DNA of 64,000 nucleotides from Aquanectria penicillioides. Lineage: Eukaryota; Ascomycota; Sordariomycetes; Hypocreales; Nectriaceae. The notes below the pieces were generated by a model. It was given only the letters and a program-made list of their open reading frames with translations. It had not been told where the DNA came from and did no database searches. This document shows positions 35,594 to 47,252 of this stretch, in pieces. The stretch is from positions 5,952,001 to 6,016,000 of the forward strand of contig PYIU01000003.1 in NCBI GenBank assembly GCA_003415625.1. Reading direction: 5' to 3'. The translations under genes and the position numbers were made by a program. Position 1 is the first letter of the stretch. Each line of letters begins with the position of its first letter.

Positions 35594-36530
35594 TGTAATG
35601 ATTTGAGATATAGAAGTATAAGAAATCTTGGTAGGTAATTATACATAGAGATTACCTTCACCAAGGGCTCGCGGATGGGCCTCCTTTTAAGGCTGAGAGG
35701 AGCCCTTAATTCTTCACAGAGCGGTCACAATGACCCAGATAATATGGTATGATGGCCATCATTATCGTGATACATGGCCCACAATCAACTGATCAATTTA
35801 TTGATTTTTGTCAAGAACTTGCTAACTCTTGTCAGGCCACTAAGAGGACCACACCGCTGGTCAGACGTTTTGTAGTGCCGGATCTACTTCGGTGTCAGCT
35901 GTTGATGAGTGGAACCCGAATGCCACCCGATTTGCCGTGATCGCCTTTCGAGTGGGCCTCCAGTTCGGTATCCGGATATATTGTACGATTTAGGATTGCC
36001 AAGAGGACCTCAAGACTCCATTGAAGTTGCAATGATTCAGGTACGACTGGCTTGCAATAGGTGGATCCCGACACGTCATCTTGAGTTGAGCCTCTTGAAT
36101 ATACCGGACGTATCTACAGACACAAATGACCTTATCAGTCTCTCATTCAAAAAGGGTCGCAGTTCCTATTAGCCTATAAGATTTAAACAAGAGAACCGGT
36201 GCTGCACATTCTGGGGTAACGGTGTGCACCGAAGTGCACCATGTGCACACAAGACATCTTGGGCCTGGGATCTAGTATTGAGCATGGTATTTTTGCCATC
36301 ACAGTTTCAAATTTGAGATATGATTATGTATATGAACAGTCTTGGTGAACGTTCCATTAGAACCTGAAGCACATATCCTACTTGCTTCTGGTAAGTACTC
36401 TTTTACAATAGCCATAATGGGTTATCAATGTGTGACTCATGAGCTAATGCAGCATCATTTAAATTTACTTAAATATATTGATATCTTGAAGTATTGTCGA
36501 ATAATATTGAATTTCCGACCCTAAGAATAT
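35594..36530. other. intergenic up to the copia element; no gene seen
   Basis: About 0.9 kb, increasingly AT-rich to the right. Short frames only. It holds the promoter side of the NmrA-like gene and ends at the target-site duplication of the retroelement. Confidence 0.55.
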
Positions 36531-36535
36531 GCTAC
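36531..36535. repeat. target-site duplication GCTAC (left)
   Basis: The five bases directly before the left LTR are GCTAC. The same five bases directly follow the right LTR at 42041-42045. A 5-bp direct duplication is normal for Ty1/copia integration. Confidence 0.85.
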
Positions 36536-36794
36536 TGTAAACAATATACAGGCACGCGCAGGAACGGTCACAGCGGGCGACATGCACAGCGGGTCGGTCT
36601 AGATCAATTAGGATTTATAAGGAACAGCTAGATAGTGGTTGCAGAATGCAGTCACCTATTTACAGTGCAGGGATTCCCTTATGAGGATATATGGCCTTAA
36701 GACCTAGGCCCATAAGGCCCCTAAGGTCGGCTTATGGCCGGCCGCTATATCTATAGCAATAACCACCTTCGCCCGGCCGCTATATCTATTAACA
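36536..36794 (-). repeat. copia LTR (3' LTR in element orientation)
   Basis: 259 bp, starting TGTAAAC and ending TTAACA on the plus strand. It aligns without any gap to the right copy. About 28 positions differ and, by eye, every one is a C/T or G/A transition. Confidence 0.9.
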
Positions 36795-36802
36795 CTCCCT
36801 CT
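36795..36802 (-). other. candidate polypurine tract
   Basis: On the minus strand the bases directly upstream of the left LTR read AGAGGGAG, a purine run in the position where plus-strand DNA synthesis is primed. This supports the minus orientation of the element. Confidence 0.6.
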
Positions 36803-39800
36803 AAGCCTAACTAAGGGCTTGTCCCTAGGTGCTATTATAAGGCTATCCTAACCTTCCTTATGTATATATTCCTTATATAATTGTAGAGTTATTCTTTTCT
36901 TATTGCTAGGGCGATTATTTGCCTAAGTGGGACTTTCTTACTGCAGTTAAGGGCATTGCTATAAGCTTTTATAGGCGCTATTTGCACTTGCCTTAATGTT
37001 TTTAGTATAGTACCTCCTTTAATTTTAGCCTTAATTTTAAGGTATTAATAAAAGAGCAATGCAATAGGCCTGCTAATAGCTTTATAAGTATATTGGCAAT
37101 ATTTTTAGTAGAAGGGATGTATTATAGTTTAACTATACTGTTCTTAATGGCCTCTTTTATAAAGTAATACTGCACTTAAATATACTTTATATAGGCATAG
37201 AATTTAGGGTTATATACTAGCTTTATAGCGCTTTAATTATCTATAAAGATCACTATTAAGGCAGTTAGTAGGCTGCTAAGTTCCTTTATAAAGCTCTTTA
37301 TCTATATAATTTGCAATACTGCCTTTACTAATATATAGTATTTAGCTTCTATTAAGGACTTTATTATAGTCTTTTAATGCTTGCTAGACTATACAATTGG
37401 GCCCCTATTTATAAGGAATATATATCCTTTAGTTGATTGTGCTATCTTTAGGCAGTCAGTATAGTTAGAGTTATAGTAGCTATAAAGATTGAATGGGTTG
37501 CTATATAACTCTTCCTTAAGGCAGTAATAATAGATAGAGTAATTAAGGCTCCCTTTAATGTATTGCAGTATCCTTCTTATAGCCTTAAGTTATTGCTTGC
37601 TTAGGCTATTTAGGAAGTGTGCCTAAAGACTATATATAAAGGCTAGGTTAGGCCGGCTTTACTATAAGAGATAGTTAACTTTTTCTATTATTAATGTATA
37701 TTTTTTGCTAGCAGCCTTTATGCTAGGGATATTAATTGCTTTAATTAAGTAATAAGTTTCTATTTCTATTAGTATATTTATAGCTTTATAATTAAAGTAT
37801 TTAAATTGCTTAAAGATGCTTATTATATAGTCTTTTTATAATAGTATAAGCAATCTATTTTCTTTTATTATAATAGCTATACCTAAAAAGAGCTTAGGAA
37901 ATTTAAGTAACTTTATCTTTACTTTCTATATAAGTTTATTAGTAAAGGTATTTGCATTCTTATTATTGTTAGTAACTATAAATATATTATTTATATATAT
38001 AGCTATAATGATCTTCTTTGCCTGGTCTATATAGACTGCAGTATTGCTCTATAGCCTCTTAAGGCCTAATTTATTAAGTATTTTCTTTAGTTTCTTCTAT
38101 TACTGCTAGGCACTTTACTTAAGGCTATATAGGGCTATAAGCAACTATATAATATACTTAATGCCTTATTTATAGCCCACTTTCTTAGCTAAGTGTTTAT
38201 ACTTTAGATTCTTAAAGAACTTATTGAGCAAAGGGAAGGTTGTAATATAGATGTCTTCTTTTAGCTCTTTATTTAAATACACTATAATTATATTATTCTA
38301 TAATAGCTTCTTCCCGATCTATATGGCATAAGCAAGTAGCATCCTCTAGAAGTCAGCTCTTATAGTTAAAAAGAAGGTCTCCTAATAATTAATACCTTTC
38401 TTTTGCATAAAGCTATATACTATAAGTTAAGCTTTATATATAACTATTATACTATTTTTATCTCTTTTATATTGATTTATTTACTTTACTATAAGTAGTC
38501 TTTTGCCTTTTAGTAACTCCCTCTTTAGAATAAATTTAAGTATGTCTTTATTAATAAAAGCATAAATCTCCTTAAAGAATGCCTCCCTCTAAAGGTTGGC
38601 ATTTAGCCAGTTAAGGGCATTATAAACTATAGCTAGGTTGGCATTAATGCAGGCAGCTAAAATCTGCTTCTTTATAGCTATTACTAGTATTATAAAGTAT
38701 CTTTTAGAGTTATTAAATGCTTTTTTTAGCTATAATTAAATAATCTCTTTACTTTTTGCTATAGGCAGTAAAATAGGCTTATAGAACACTATATATATTG
38801 TTATAATAACTTTCTTTATTTTAGGGTTTTAAATTCTATATGCCTTAATTCCTTAAAATTCTATAAGGATTCCTTTCTAACTATAAGGCAGTATCTTCTT
38901 AAATCTATTGCGCTTTTTCTATTTAATATAAATAAATGCCTTTAACCCTAAAATCTATAGATACTTAATGCTTAATATATATTCCTTTTTTAGAATTAAA
39001 TCTATAAAGTAAACCTTATAAAGGGTCTTTTAGTTTAATAACTTTATTACTATAATGTTAGTAATATATATAACTGTAAGAATAATCTCTCTCTATAGCC
39101 TGGAAGGGATGTTTATTGCTATTATTACACTTTTTGCCTTCTTTTGGATTGTATAGTTTGCCCGTTCGATAAAGCCGTTCTATTTATGGCTATACAGCAG
39201 TATAACAATCGCAAGGATCCCTATCTTTAAGAGGAGTTTATTGACCTTTCTATTAATGAATTTACAACTACTATTAAACTATATCTTTTAGGGCAGACTA
39301 TAAGCTATAATAGTTCTAAACACTAAAAGATCTTCTTCCATTAAGGTAGTAGCATTGCTTTTCTTTTTAAGCAAATTGCTATAAAAGTAATAGCTTTTGT
39401 TATTAGTTATAAGCTTAAGATACCTCTTTCTATTATATATACGCAGACTTAGCTCTATAAGGTCTATATAGAGGAGGTTAAGCATACAGTCTGCTCTTTC
39501 TTATGGTGTCTTTAGCAAGAACCTTATGCTCTTAATGAGCTTGTAGTCTTTATAGGGTATATTAAGCAGCTTATAATTATTAAGCCTACCTTTTATAATC
39601 TTAAAGGTATAGTTAAGGGCTTTTTAATCTATATAAGTGAGTCTTTAGTGCTATATTCTTGCCTTAAACTATTCTATCTATATTAGCATTATTTTAGGAG
39701 TAGAGTAGTGGCTTATTATGCCTTCTATTGCTTTAAGCAGAAACCCTTAATTAGGGATATTAAGGATTGCAAAGATCTTACTATTGCTATTAAAGATCTT

Positions 39801-41781
39801 ATTCTTAATTATATAACTATTAGAAAGATAGACTTTTTTATTAAAGATTACATTTAGTAGGAAATCTTTAATAAGAACTATATTTTTAAGTATTACAGTC
39901 CTTATTCTCTCTCCCTTTATAAATAGTGTAACTATTGCTATTCCTATAGCTATAGGGTATATAGTGCCTCTACCTATAAGAATTGGCATTGTTTTATTAA
40001 GTTTATACTATTTGTCTTCTTTAAACTATTTAGAGTTATTAATAGTATGTATATTGGCTCTTAAGTCCTAAAGCTAGCGGTCTTTTTGGTTAATAAGGCC
40101 TAATTCTATAGATATTAAGATAGTAATAAAGTTGCTATTTTCCTTAGCTTTTAGTGCAGTATTATTATTAATATTAGGGGGACTATATAACTGCCATTTT
40201 AGTAGGCTAGAAATTATTATTGCAGCTGCCTTTTTTGCTAATAATTTTATAAAAGCATTACTAAAGAACTTTCTTGCCTTTAAGCCTTTACGGTATATAA
40301 AAATAGTATTGTTATTATTATTAGAGTTATCTTTAGCTTCCTTTGCGTTTTTGGCACTTTACTTACTTGATTCTATATATAGGGCGGTCTTTTTGGTCTT
40401 TTTAATAGTTTTATTACTATTATCTTTCTTCTTTAACCTTCTATTCTTACTGCCTTTACTCTCTTTTTATAGAGATAGGCAGTTCTTTATAATATAACCT
40501 TTCTAGTTATAGTTAAAGCATTTACTGCTTTTAGAATCTCTTTTATAGTTATCCTTTTTGTTTAATTAAGCATTTATCTATATGCTTTTTTTATTGCTAG
40601 AGTTTTTACTCTTCTTTTAGGAAGTTTACAGACTTTTGGCTTTATTAATAAGGTCTTCCTGCATTTTATAGATAGATTAGTATTTCCCCTTTTGCTTATA
40701 GTTATATTAAAGTGCATTTTACTTAAAAAAGACCTTTTTAATACTATTTGCAAACCTTATCTTTTTCTAGTACTTAAGGAGCTTACTACTAGCTTTAATA
40801 ATGCTATTTGCAATATAGCAAAAGTTATTAATATAACTTTAGACCCCTTATAGTTTCTTTAAAGTTAAGAACTTTAATTTTTAGTAAAGATTAGCCAGGC
40901 TCTACTAGAACCTTATATTATTGTACCTTTTTATTAATAGCTTAATAGCCTTTATGCTAGTCTTTACTAAAGATAATAATGGCTTTAGTTTCTATAAAAC
41001 TGCCATTTTTATAGCAGTAATTAGGCGCATTTCTTTTAAATATAAGATCCTAATCTCTTTATACTACCTAATAGCAATTATAGTATAAAAGAGATATCTC
41101 TTTTAGGCAGCCTAATTCTTTAATCCCTTAAGTATATTATCTCCCTTTATCTTAAAGTTAAGACCAATAAGATTTTTAATTTTAATTAATTATAAGTTTA
41201 TAATCTTCTTTTTGCTTAAGGCAGGCTCTATTAATATCTCTCTATTCCTTAAGAAACTAAATATTTTATTTAAAGCTCTTAAGGGCTCCCTTAAGGTATA
41301 GAAAAGTTGGCTTCTTTAGTACTTAAAGCTTTTATCTTTATTGTCTTTTATTTTAGATTTTAATTTATCTTTAGGCTATATTTTACGCTTAGTCTTTAAT
41401 TTATTTTTAGTCTTTTAATTAAAGTGCTTTTATAGCTTTTGCATTTACTGCATTATCTCTATTATTTATTGCATTATAATGCTTAGATCTAGCTAAGTCT
41501 TCTATAGGTCCTTTTTAATAGGCTTTACTAACCTTTTAGGGGGGGTAGAAGATCCTTAAGATTGTCTTCTCCTTTAATAGAATCTTTTTTATTATTAATT
41601 TATTTAATTGCTTTAATAGTAAGGACTGGCTTTAGGGCTGGCTTTAAAGCTATTGCTTAGGTTTTAGGACCTTAACTGATTGATATTGCAAGCGCTAACT
41701 TTAAGGGACGAACTTTAGGTTGGTCTAAACCTTTTAAATAGCTGCAATTTCTTCTTAAATTAGAGCTTTAGGCTTATAACC

Positions 41782-42040
41782 TATAAACAATATATAGGTA
41801 TATACAGGAATGGTTACAGCAGGCAATATGCATAGCGGGTCGGTCTAGATCAATTGGGATTCATAAGGAACAGCTAGATAGTGGTTGCAGAATGCAGTTA
41901 CCTATTTACAGTGCAGGGATTCCTTTATGAGGATATGTGGCCTTAAGACCTAGGCCCACAAGGCCCCTGAGGTCGGCTTGTGGCCGGCCGCTATGTCTGT
42001 AGCGACGACCACCTTCGCCCGGCCGCTATATCTGTCAACA
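41782..42040 (-). repeat. copia LTR (5' LTR in element orientation)
   Basis: 259 bp, same length as the left copy, ending CTGTCAACA. Its first bases read TATAAAC instead of TGTAAAC, a G-to-A change in the terminal TG. Confidence 0.9.
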
Positions 42041-42045
42041 GCTAC
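42041..42045. repeat. target-site duplication GCTAC (right)
   Basis: Copy of the left duplication at 36531-36535. It lies only 50 bp from the stop codon of the neighbouring Dabb gene. Confidence 0.85.
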
Positions 42046-42094
42046 TTGAAACGGTCCTCCTACTTTCAAGACAGTGATTCAGCCTCAACGGGGG

Positions 42095-42630
42095 CTAGAT
42101 GCCAGTTAATTTAGATATCAAAGGGGATGTGCACATGTACTCGTTCTCAGGAGCAACCTCGAAGTCAAATCGACAAAGGTCCTCCTTGAAGGGAAACATG
42201 TATGTCTGAGTTACCCTGGATTTGAGATGCCGGTCAGTTGAATTGGAATTTTTAGGGGTAACAGTCAAGACTTGATGAAAACAGAATTTCCATCATCTTG
42301 AGAAACTAACCAGTGATGTTCTTTGCTAGCTTGATATTCATCCAGCGCAGCGCGGTTCTCATGGAAACTCAGCAGAGCAAACTCAAAGCCCTTGCTCCTC
42401 TCTATGGGGTCGGTCACGGAAGGACCGCCCACTAGCAACCGATTATCCTTAACACAAGATAAATCCTTGAGTTTCTTTAATTCTCGGACGAATGTTTCTT
42501 TATGTTCTTTCGTGACATCGGCTCGAAACCGGAAGAAAACTAGAGAGAATGCTTTAGTCATGCACCCCGGGGGCGCACAAGTACGAGACTGAGTGACGGT
42601 CTGGAACCAACCCATGTGAACAATAGTCAT
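42095..42630 (-). CDS. stress-responsive A/B-barrel (Dabb) domain protein
   Basis: Three exons, 42630-42612, 42539-42311 and 42215-42095, give 122 residues in phase. The start MTIVHMVFFRFRADVT, the middle GPSVTDPIERSKGFEFALLSF, the HHWVTQTYMFPF segment restored by the second splice and the end CRFDFEV are characteristic of the dimeric alpha/beta-barrel Dabb fold, with His residues near the start and in the HHW pair. Dabb proteins are small dimers; some are enzymes (olivetolic acid cyclase type) but most fungal ones are unassigned. Length is normal. The frame 42265-42771 alone misses both splices. The gene looks intact although the copia element inserted about 50 bp past its stop. It is divergent from the MFS transporter gene. 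Confidence 0.85.
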
Positions 42631-43336
42631 CGTGATATGCTTGGTGGTATATCGAAAATCGAAGATGGAGGGCAAAAGAGTATGGATGGACAAGTTCTTG
42701 ATCTTGATGCGACAAGAATATTGATGGTACGAGGTCACTTCCACTCGCCAAAGTACTGAAAGATGGAGCACAGAAGCAAGAAAAACTTGAAAAGGGACGA
42801 GAGGTAATCATGAGAGCGACATTGTCACTCTGGAGACCACATTTATGTGACATTCATGACGGAAGTGGCCGGCGATGCGCGCTACGGAGCTAACCGCACG
42901 CCGGCTTACCGGCCTGAACCCGATGGTGTGGTCGGGGCTGGGCTCGGGTTTGGAGATTTTGCTCTGCGACCCTGGACCTGAACAATGGTCCGCCTCTCAA
43001 TGGGGCCCCGCATGGGGTAGTAGATGTATCACTGTGGAGAGTCTGGATCTCCGCCCTTTGGCCCGTGACTCTTGATTGACCTTTGACAAGCATCTTCTGG
43101 ACCTTGAATGACCGGGGGATGCGTTGACCAACTTTCCTTGCGCACGGGGTAACCCGAGATTGCATGATCAATACTTCCTCTCTGTCTCTTGGCTCCATTT
43201 GAATTCAGCATAAGTAGTCAGTCTGCGCCTGAAAACTGGGAGGCTACATCTATTTCCCCAAACACCTTCCTCCCTCCATCCCAACCACCCGATCCTGAGT
43301 CATCTAAGCCCCACGGATAGTGTTGTGGAAGAAAAC
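42631..43336. promoter_or_regulatory. divergent Dabb/MFS promoter with CGG-N6-CCG palindromes
   Basis: A 706-bp shared upstream region. Three CGG-N6-CCG inverted half-sites are seen at 42860-42871, 42885-42896 and 43145-43156. Such CGG pairs are typical contacts of Zn2Cys6 dimers; the spacing here is 6, whereas other promoters in this cluster have 7. Confidence 0.45.
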
Positions 43337-44845
43337 ATGACCTCCCCAAAAGGCTCTGTCGAGATGGACAAAACAAAGGTGGAAATGGATGAGACAAAGA
43401 GTGTTGACAATAACAACCGTCTTGCGGATGCTCAGAACATGTCCGAAGAAGAGTTCCTTGACGCAGAGAAACGCCTCAAGAGAAAGTTGGATCTTCGCCT
43501 GCTGGCCTGTGTCTGGCTCATCTTTGTCATGAACTATCTAGACAGGGTAAGCTATACCTTTCGCATTATAAATACTTCGGACTGCAAAGCTGATGGTATG
43601 CAACAGAACAACATTGCAGTAGCTAAGGTCGCAGGAATTGACAAGTCGCTTCACATGAACGCACAGCAATATGCAAGATGAGGCGGCCACATACGGATGT
43701 ATGTATTATCGAAGAATGCTAATGAAAGATTCGTGTAGTGGGCGCTCTTTTTCTAATCTCATCATGGTATAAAAGATCCGAAATGGGACTTCGCAGTGCT
43801 GTCCTTTTTTCAGCAACCCAACTTGGAAGCGCATTCTCCGGACTCATTGGCGCCGGAATTCAATATGGACTTCACGGCGTACGAGGACTTGAAGCATGGC
43901 GATGGCTCTTTATAATTGAGGTATCAATTACAATCTTCATTGCATTGTGCTCAGCGATGATCCTACCAGATTGGCCGTCCACCACGAGGTAGCTGACACC
44001 CACTGAGCGCGCAGTTGCCGAATGGCGTCTCATCAAAGATGCCGGCCAGATTGACGAGGATGATGAGAGCTGGAGCCATGGCTTCAAAATTGCTTTCAGC
44101 TTTCAAAGATTGGCGTGTGTATATTTTCGCCGGCATCTTCTTCTGTCTTCAAGTCGCTGCCGCAACGTCCAACTTCTTCCTCTCAGTTGTGCAGACTCTG
44201 GGTTACGACCGCGTCACAACGCTCCTTCTCGCAGCACCCCCTTACATCCTAGGTCTTATTATCTCCGTGGTTAACAATTGGTCTGCAGACAAATTCAAGA
44301 ACTATTCCTTCTATGTCATGTGGCCATTGGCGCTTGCTATTGTGGGTTTCGTTATTGCAGCCGCGAGTTTGAATACTGGAACTAGGTATTTCGCCATGAT
44401 GATTATGGTGGGTGGTGGCCGTGGAGCCAACGCCGTCGTGTTGGCGTGGACACAAAAAACTATGCTTAGGCCAATAATTAAGAGAGCTGCTGCTGTTGCT
44501 TTCGTCAACGCTTCTGGAAATATCTCCCAGGTATGCGATTGAAAATCTGTCAACGGGGAATATGACTTGCTGATGGCTATAACTCTTTAGGTCTGGACGG
44601 CATATCCATACTCGGACGGTGCAAAGCCACGCTATGTTCTTGCCATGGCCGTCAATTCGGCATTCGCAATTGGAACCATTTTGCTTTCTCTGGTCATGCG
44701 AATTGTTCTACAGCGTGCGAATAAGAAATTGGACGCTGGAGCCGATGTTGGAGATATCATGAAAGGCGAGGCTCAATCTAAGGTTGCAGGCATCTCGGAA
44801 GAGGACCGCATTGCAAGGAAGGCAGCCTTTCAATGCATCACTTAA
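43337..44845 (+). pseudogene. MFS transporter, allantoate-permease (DAL5/TNA1) type, broken
   Basis: The start MTSPKGSVEMDK leads to a cytosolic N-terminus and the first helix with NYLDR (exon 43337-43546). A normal intron to 43606 follows, then NNIAVAKVAGIDKSLHMNAQQYA, the anion:cation symporter signature. From there roughly 60-70 residues (helices 2-4) are missing. Family similarity resumes at GALFLISSWYKRSEMGLRSA near 43738. Further lesions: TAG at 43990-43992 where Trp is expected after WPSTTR, and a 7-bp tandem duplication (GCTTTCA at 44092-44098 and 44099-44105) that shifts frame. The rest (FKDWRVYIFAG to the C-terminus, with an intron 44531-44590) is well preserved. This family imports allantoate, nicotinate and other organic anions. 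Here it would have been the uptake step of the cluster. Confidence 0.85.
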
Positions 44846-45581
44846 GCTGCCAATGCAAATGTGGATGATGAGGGCTCTTGACGTAAAGTTGTGCTTGAAC
44901 AACTTCGCTTAGGGGACCGACCAGGAAGGTGAAGCCCAGTTCTCCTGTGTGCTGAATCGGAAATGAAGATGTTTGAGAAATGGAATTCCTGTAAAGGCAG
45001 GCAATTTCTATAAAGGACCATTTAGGATTAAATAATTGAATGATAAACTACTCACTATTCATTATAATCGTTTCTGGTCTTCACTTCCACCTTGCTCAGC
45101 GAAAAATATCGTATTATTTCCAGGTTTCCGCGGCAGCAGGATACATTGAAGCTCACTCAATTCGTGGAAATTATCAGGACACAAGGAAAAAGTGTCTTCG
45201 CAAGAAATGTAATTCGTATTTACTGCGATACTTCGACTGGTTGCATCGGCCTTTCATTTCCATGGTGTGTAACTCTCTTCTCGGCGAGTTTGAATAGACG
45301 GGAATGATTGTTATGTTCTTGATTGTGGTGGTGATGTTTATTGATATTGTCATCTAGTGCTCTTGATAGGCCTCTAAACTGATACGGCAGGGATGAGATT
45401 TAGCCAAGTCCGCCTTTTGATATTGAGATATCGGTCTTCTGGCCACATAAATTGGACGGAAACTGTTTGAATATAGTTGTAAATCTCTATAATATCTATT
45501 TTGGACATTTGCTGAGTACTCTAACACCACAGCTTCAAATGTGTATGCTTGTAAAGCCTGTACCGGTGCTAAAAGCTTGGA
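44846..45581. other. intergenic; no gene seen
   Basis: Convergent 3' sides of the MFS pseudogene and the ATP-grasp gene. Open frames (for example 45040-45297) have no recognisable character. Confidence 0.55.
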
Positions 45582-46865
45582 TTAGATATCCGTCTTCGGA
45601 CTCAGGGAACGCAAAGCGTCGAGAGTCGCTGCAGTATCTAGAATGTTTCGAAGAAGCTTTTTATAATCCCACCCCAAGGCAGCTGCGGCCATTAATGTCA
45701 AACTTGCTTGATCGTCTCGTCCCGGCCGACCTGGTCCAGTCATGTTCTATGAAGCAAGCTCAGGGTTAGCTCAGATACGGAGGAATTGACTCATTACCTT
45801 GTCACTCACAGGCTTCATGTTGACGTCGAACAACGCAAATTTGGACGCAGGTGCGAAGCGTCGGACATCAATGCGAATAGGAGCAGTGACACCTAGGAGC
45901 TGGGCAGCCTCCTCGCATTCCCTCGCAACGACATCATAGGCCGGGTCGCTTGAGACAATAACAGCCCGGGAGTTTGTCATGACGGCAACCGCGCCATTAT
46001 ATGGTGCAATGCCATCAGCGTGGTTGAATCGACTAACAACGGGAAGAGACCAATAACCACGATCTGCCGTTGGTGGCATAATAGTGACTGTTCCCTCCTC
46101 ACCCGCAAGAAATTCTTCCACTATAATGGAATTCAACCCTTCCTTTTGCAACGCTTGCAAATGAGACTCAAGTTCTTCAGTGTTGTGACAAACTTTGACA
46201 CCATAACTCCCACGCCCCCGGGAGGGTTTTGCCACTACTGGGAATAAAGACTCATTGAGGTTGCGAATAGTCTCCACTCCGGGGCGGATAAAGCGCCCCT
46301 TGGGCATGGTGAAGCGACCAGTTCGTCGCAATAAAGTGTTGACATATCCCTTGTCATCATACTTTTCTACCACAAGGGGCCCTTGGCCAACAACCCGGAG
46401 ATTCGCAGCTTTTCCAATGCGACTAGATGTTTGGAGGGGATGCGAGGCGAACAGAATTGTGTTAGCCCAAAGGTGAGTGGCTCCCTTGTCGATGGCACTG
46501 AGAATCCCATCCTCATTATCTGGGAAGCACCATCCCTCGTGTTTATAAGGATCAGGCTTTTGAGATGGATAGAGGACTTCTATTCCGTTGAATTGACTCA
46601 AGTTGTACGCGATATCTGCACCAGAATCCTGATAGCCTGTTCACAAGTTAGAGCAAAGCAGCGGTCAGCTAGCACATCTTGACATACCGCCAGGCTTCTT
46701 GGGTTTCTTAGTGCCATCAATCACTGGCGGCTCGATATCCTGGTATAGAACAGCGACACGAGGAGAGAACAAATTCCGAGACGTGCTCAGCTGACGACTC
46801 GCTGCCGAGACTCTGGCAAAATGGCTTCCGGGGACAAGCCGAGGACCGCACACTCGTGGGATCAC
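45582..46865 (-). CDS. ATP-grasp enzyme of the D-alanine-D-alanine ligase type, likely mitochondrial
   Basis: Three exons, 46865-46688, 46636-45810 and 45746-45582, give 389 residues with phase kept. After an Arg/Ser-rich N-terminus (RVSAASRQLSTSRN) comes RVAVLYQDIEPPVIDG, then EGWCFPDNEDGILSAIDKGATHLWANTILFASHPLQTS, the central FPVVAKPSRGRGSYGVKVC and SIIVEEFLAGEEGTVTIMP of the ATP-grasp nucleotide site, and IRIDVRRF...LFDVNMKP-NMTGPGRPGRDDQASLTLMAAAALGWDY with the metal-binding Asp/Asn. The last exon is needed to complete the NMKPNMTGPG motif. The family joins carboxylates to amino or other groups using ATP. Its fungal members lack an assigned role, since fungi make no peptidoglycan. The presequence resembles a mitochondrial import signal. 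It is divergent from the kinase gene. Confidence 0.85.
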
Positions 46866-47252
46866 GGCTCCCTATCTGTAGCGGCAAGCTGCTGCCATAA
46901 TGTAGATGGAGAAATAATACAGGCCAACGAGATGGCTAGAAGAGATTGAACACCGCGTTTCGACGAACGAGAGCTTTAAACTGATCAGTTGATTGCGTGT
47001 TTGGGACAAGCATGAACGGGATTAACCCGATGCGGGCCTATTCATCGGTAAATCCCGACACTGTCACTGTCGTCGGCTTTTTGCCGATGCGAGGAACCTG
47101 TGCCCACAGCGTCTAGCACCCACACATGAAGCCCGACCTTGTTCTCAGGCGGTGGACCAATTTATCGTATATGAGAAAGTCAAGTCGTGTAGAAATGGAC
47201 GCGTATCCCCTGAAGAACAATGGTCATTTGGTATCTGGCTTATGACAGCAAC
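46866..47252. promoter_or_regulatory. divergent ATP-grasp/DAK promoter with CGG-N7-CCG pair
   Basis: A 387-bp shared promoter. It contains CGG-N7-CCG at 47017-47029 (spacer GATTAAC) and at 47074-47086 (spacer CTTTTTG), with a CGG-N6-CCG between them at 47046-47057. All lie 150-240 bp from both start codons. This is the clearest candidate operator for the cluster's Zn2Cys6 regulator. Confidence 0.6.

Larger units (their letters stand above)
36536..42040 (-). mobile_element. complete, RIP-inactivated Ty1/copia LTR retrotransposon
   Basis: A 5505-bp element bounded by 259-bp LTRs and a 5-bp duplication. Coding remains run on the minus strand. An integrase-like stretch lies at about 39288-39485, with residues resembling the copia core (IDLI, a KRYLKLITNNKS-like segment, KKK). 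Further along in transcription order a reverse-transcriptase stretch reads IIIAIYINNIFIV at about 37977-38012. Integrase before reverse transcriptase is the copia gene order. The acidic pair of the RT active site is changed to Asn-Asn, and stops are dense in every frame, as expected from G-to-A/C-to-T mutation by RIP. A purine-rich run next to the left LTR fits the polypurine tract for minus orientation. No intact protein remains; plus-strand frames here are shadows. Confidence 0.9.

Noticed and set aside
40132..40497. Plus-strand 121-residue hydrophobic frame inside the copia element
   Set aside because: It is antisense to the minus-strand element and its Leu/Phe/Ile richness follows from AT-rich sequence.
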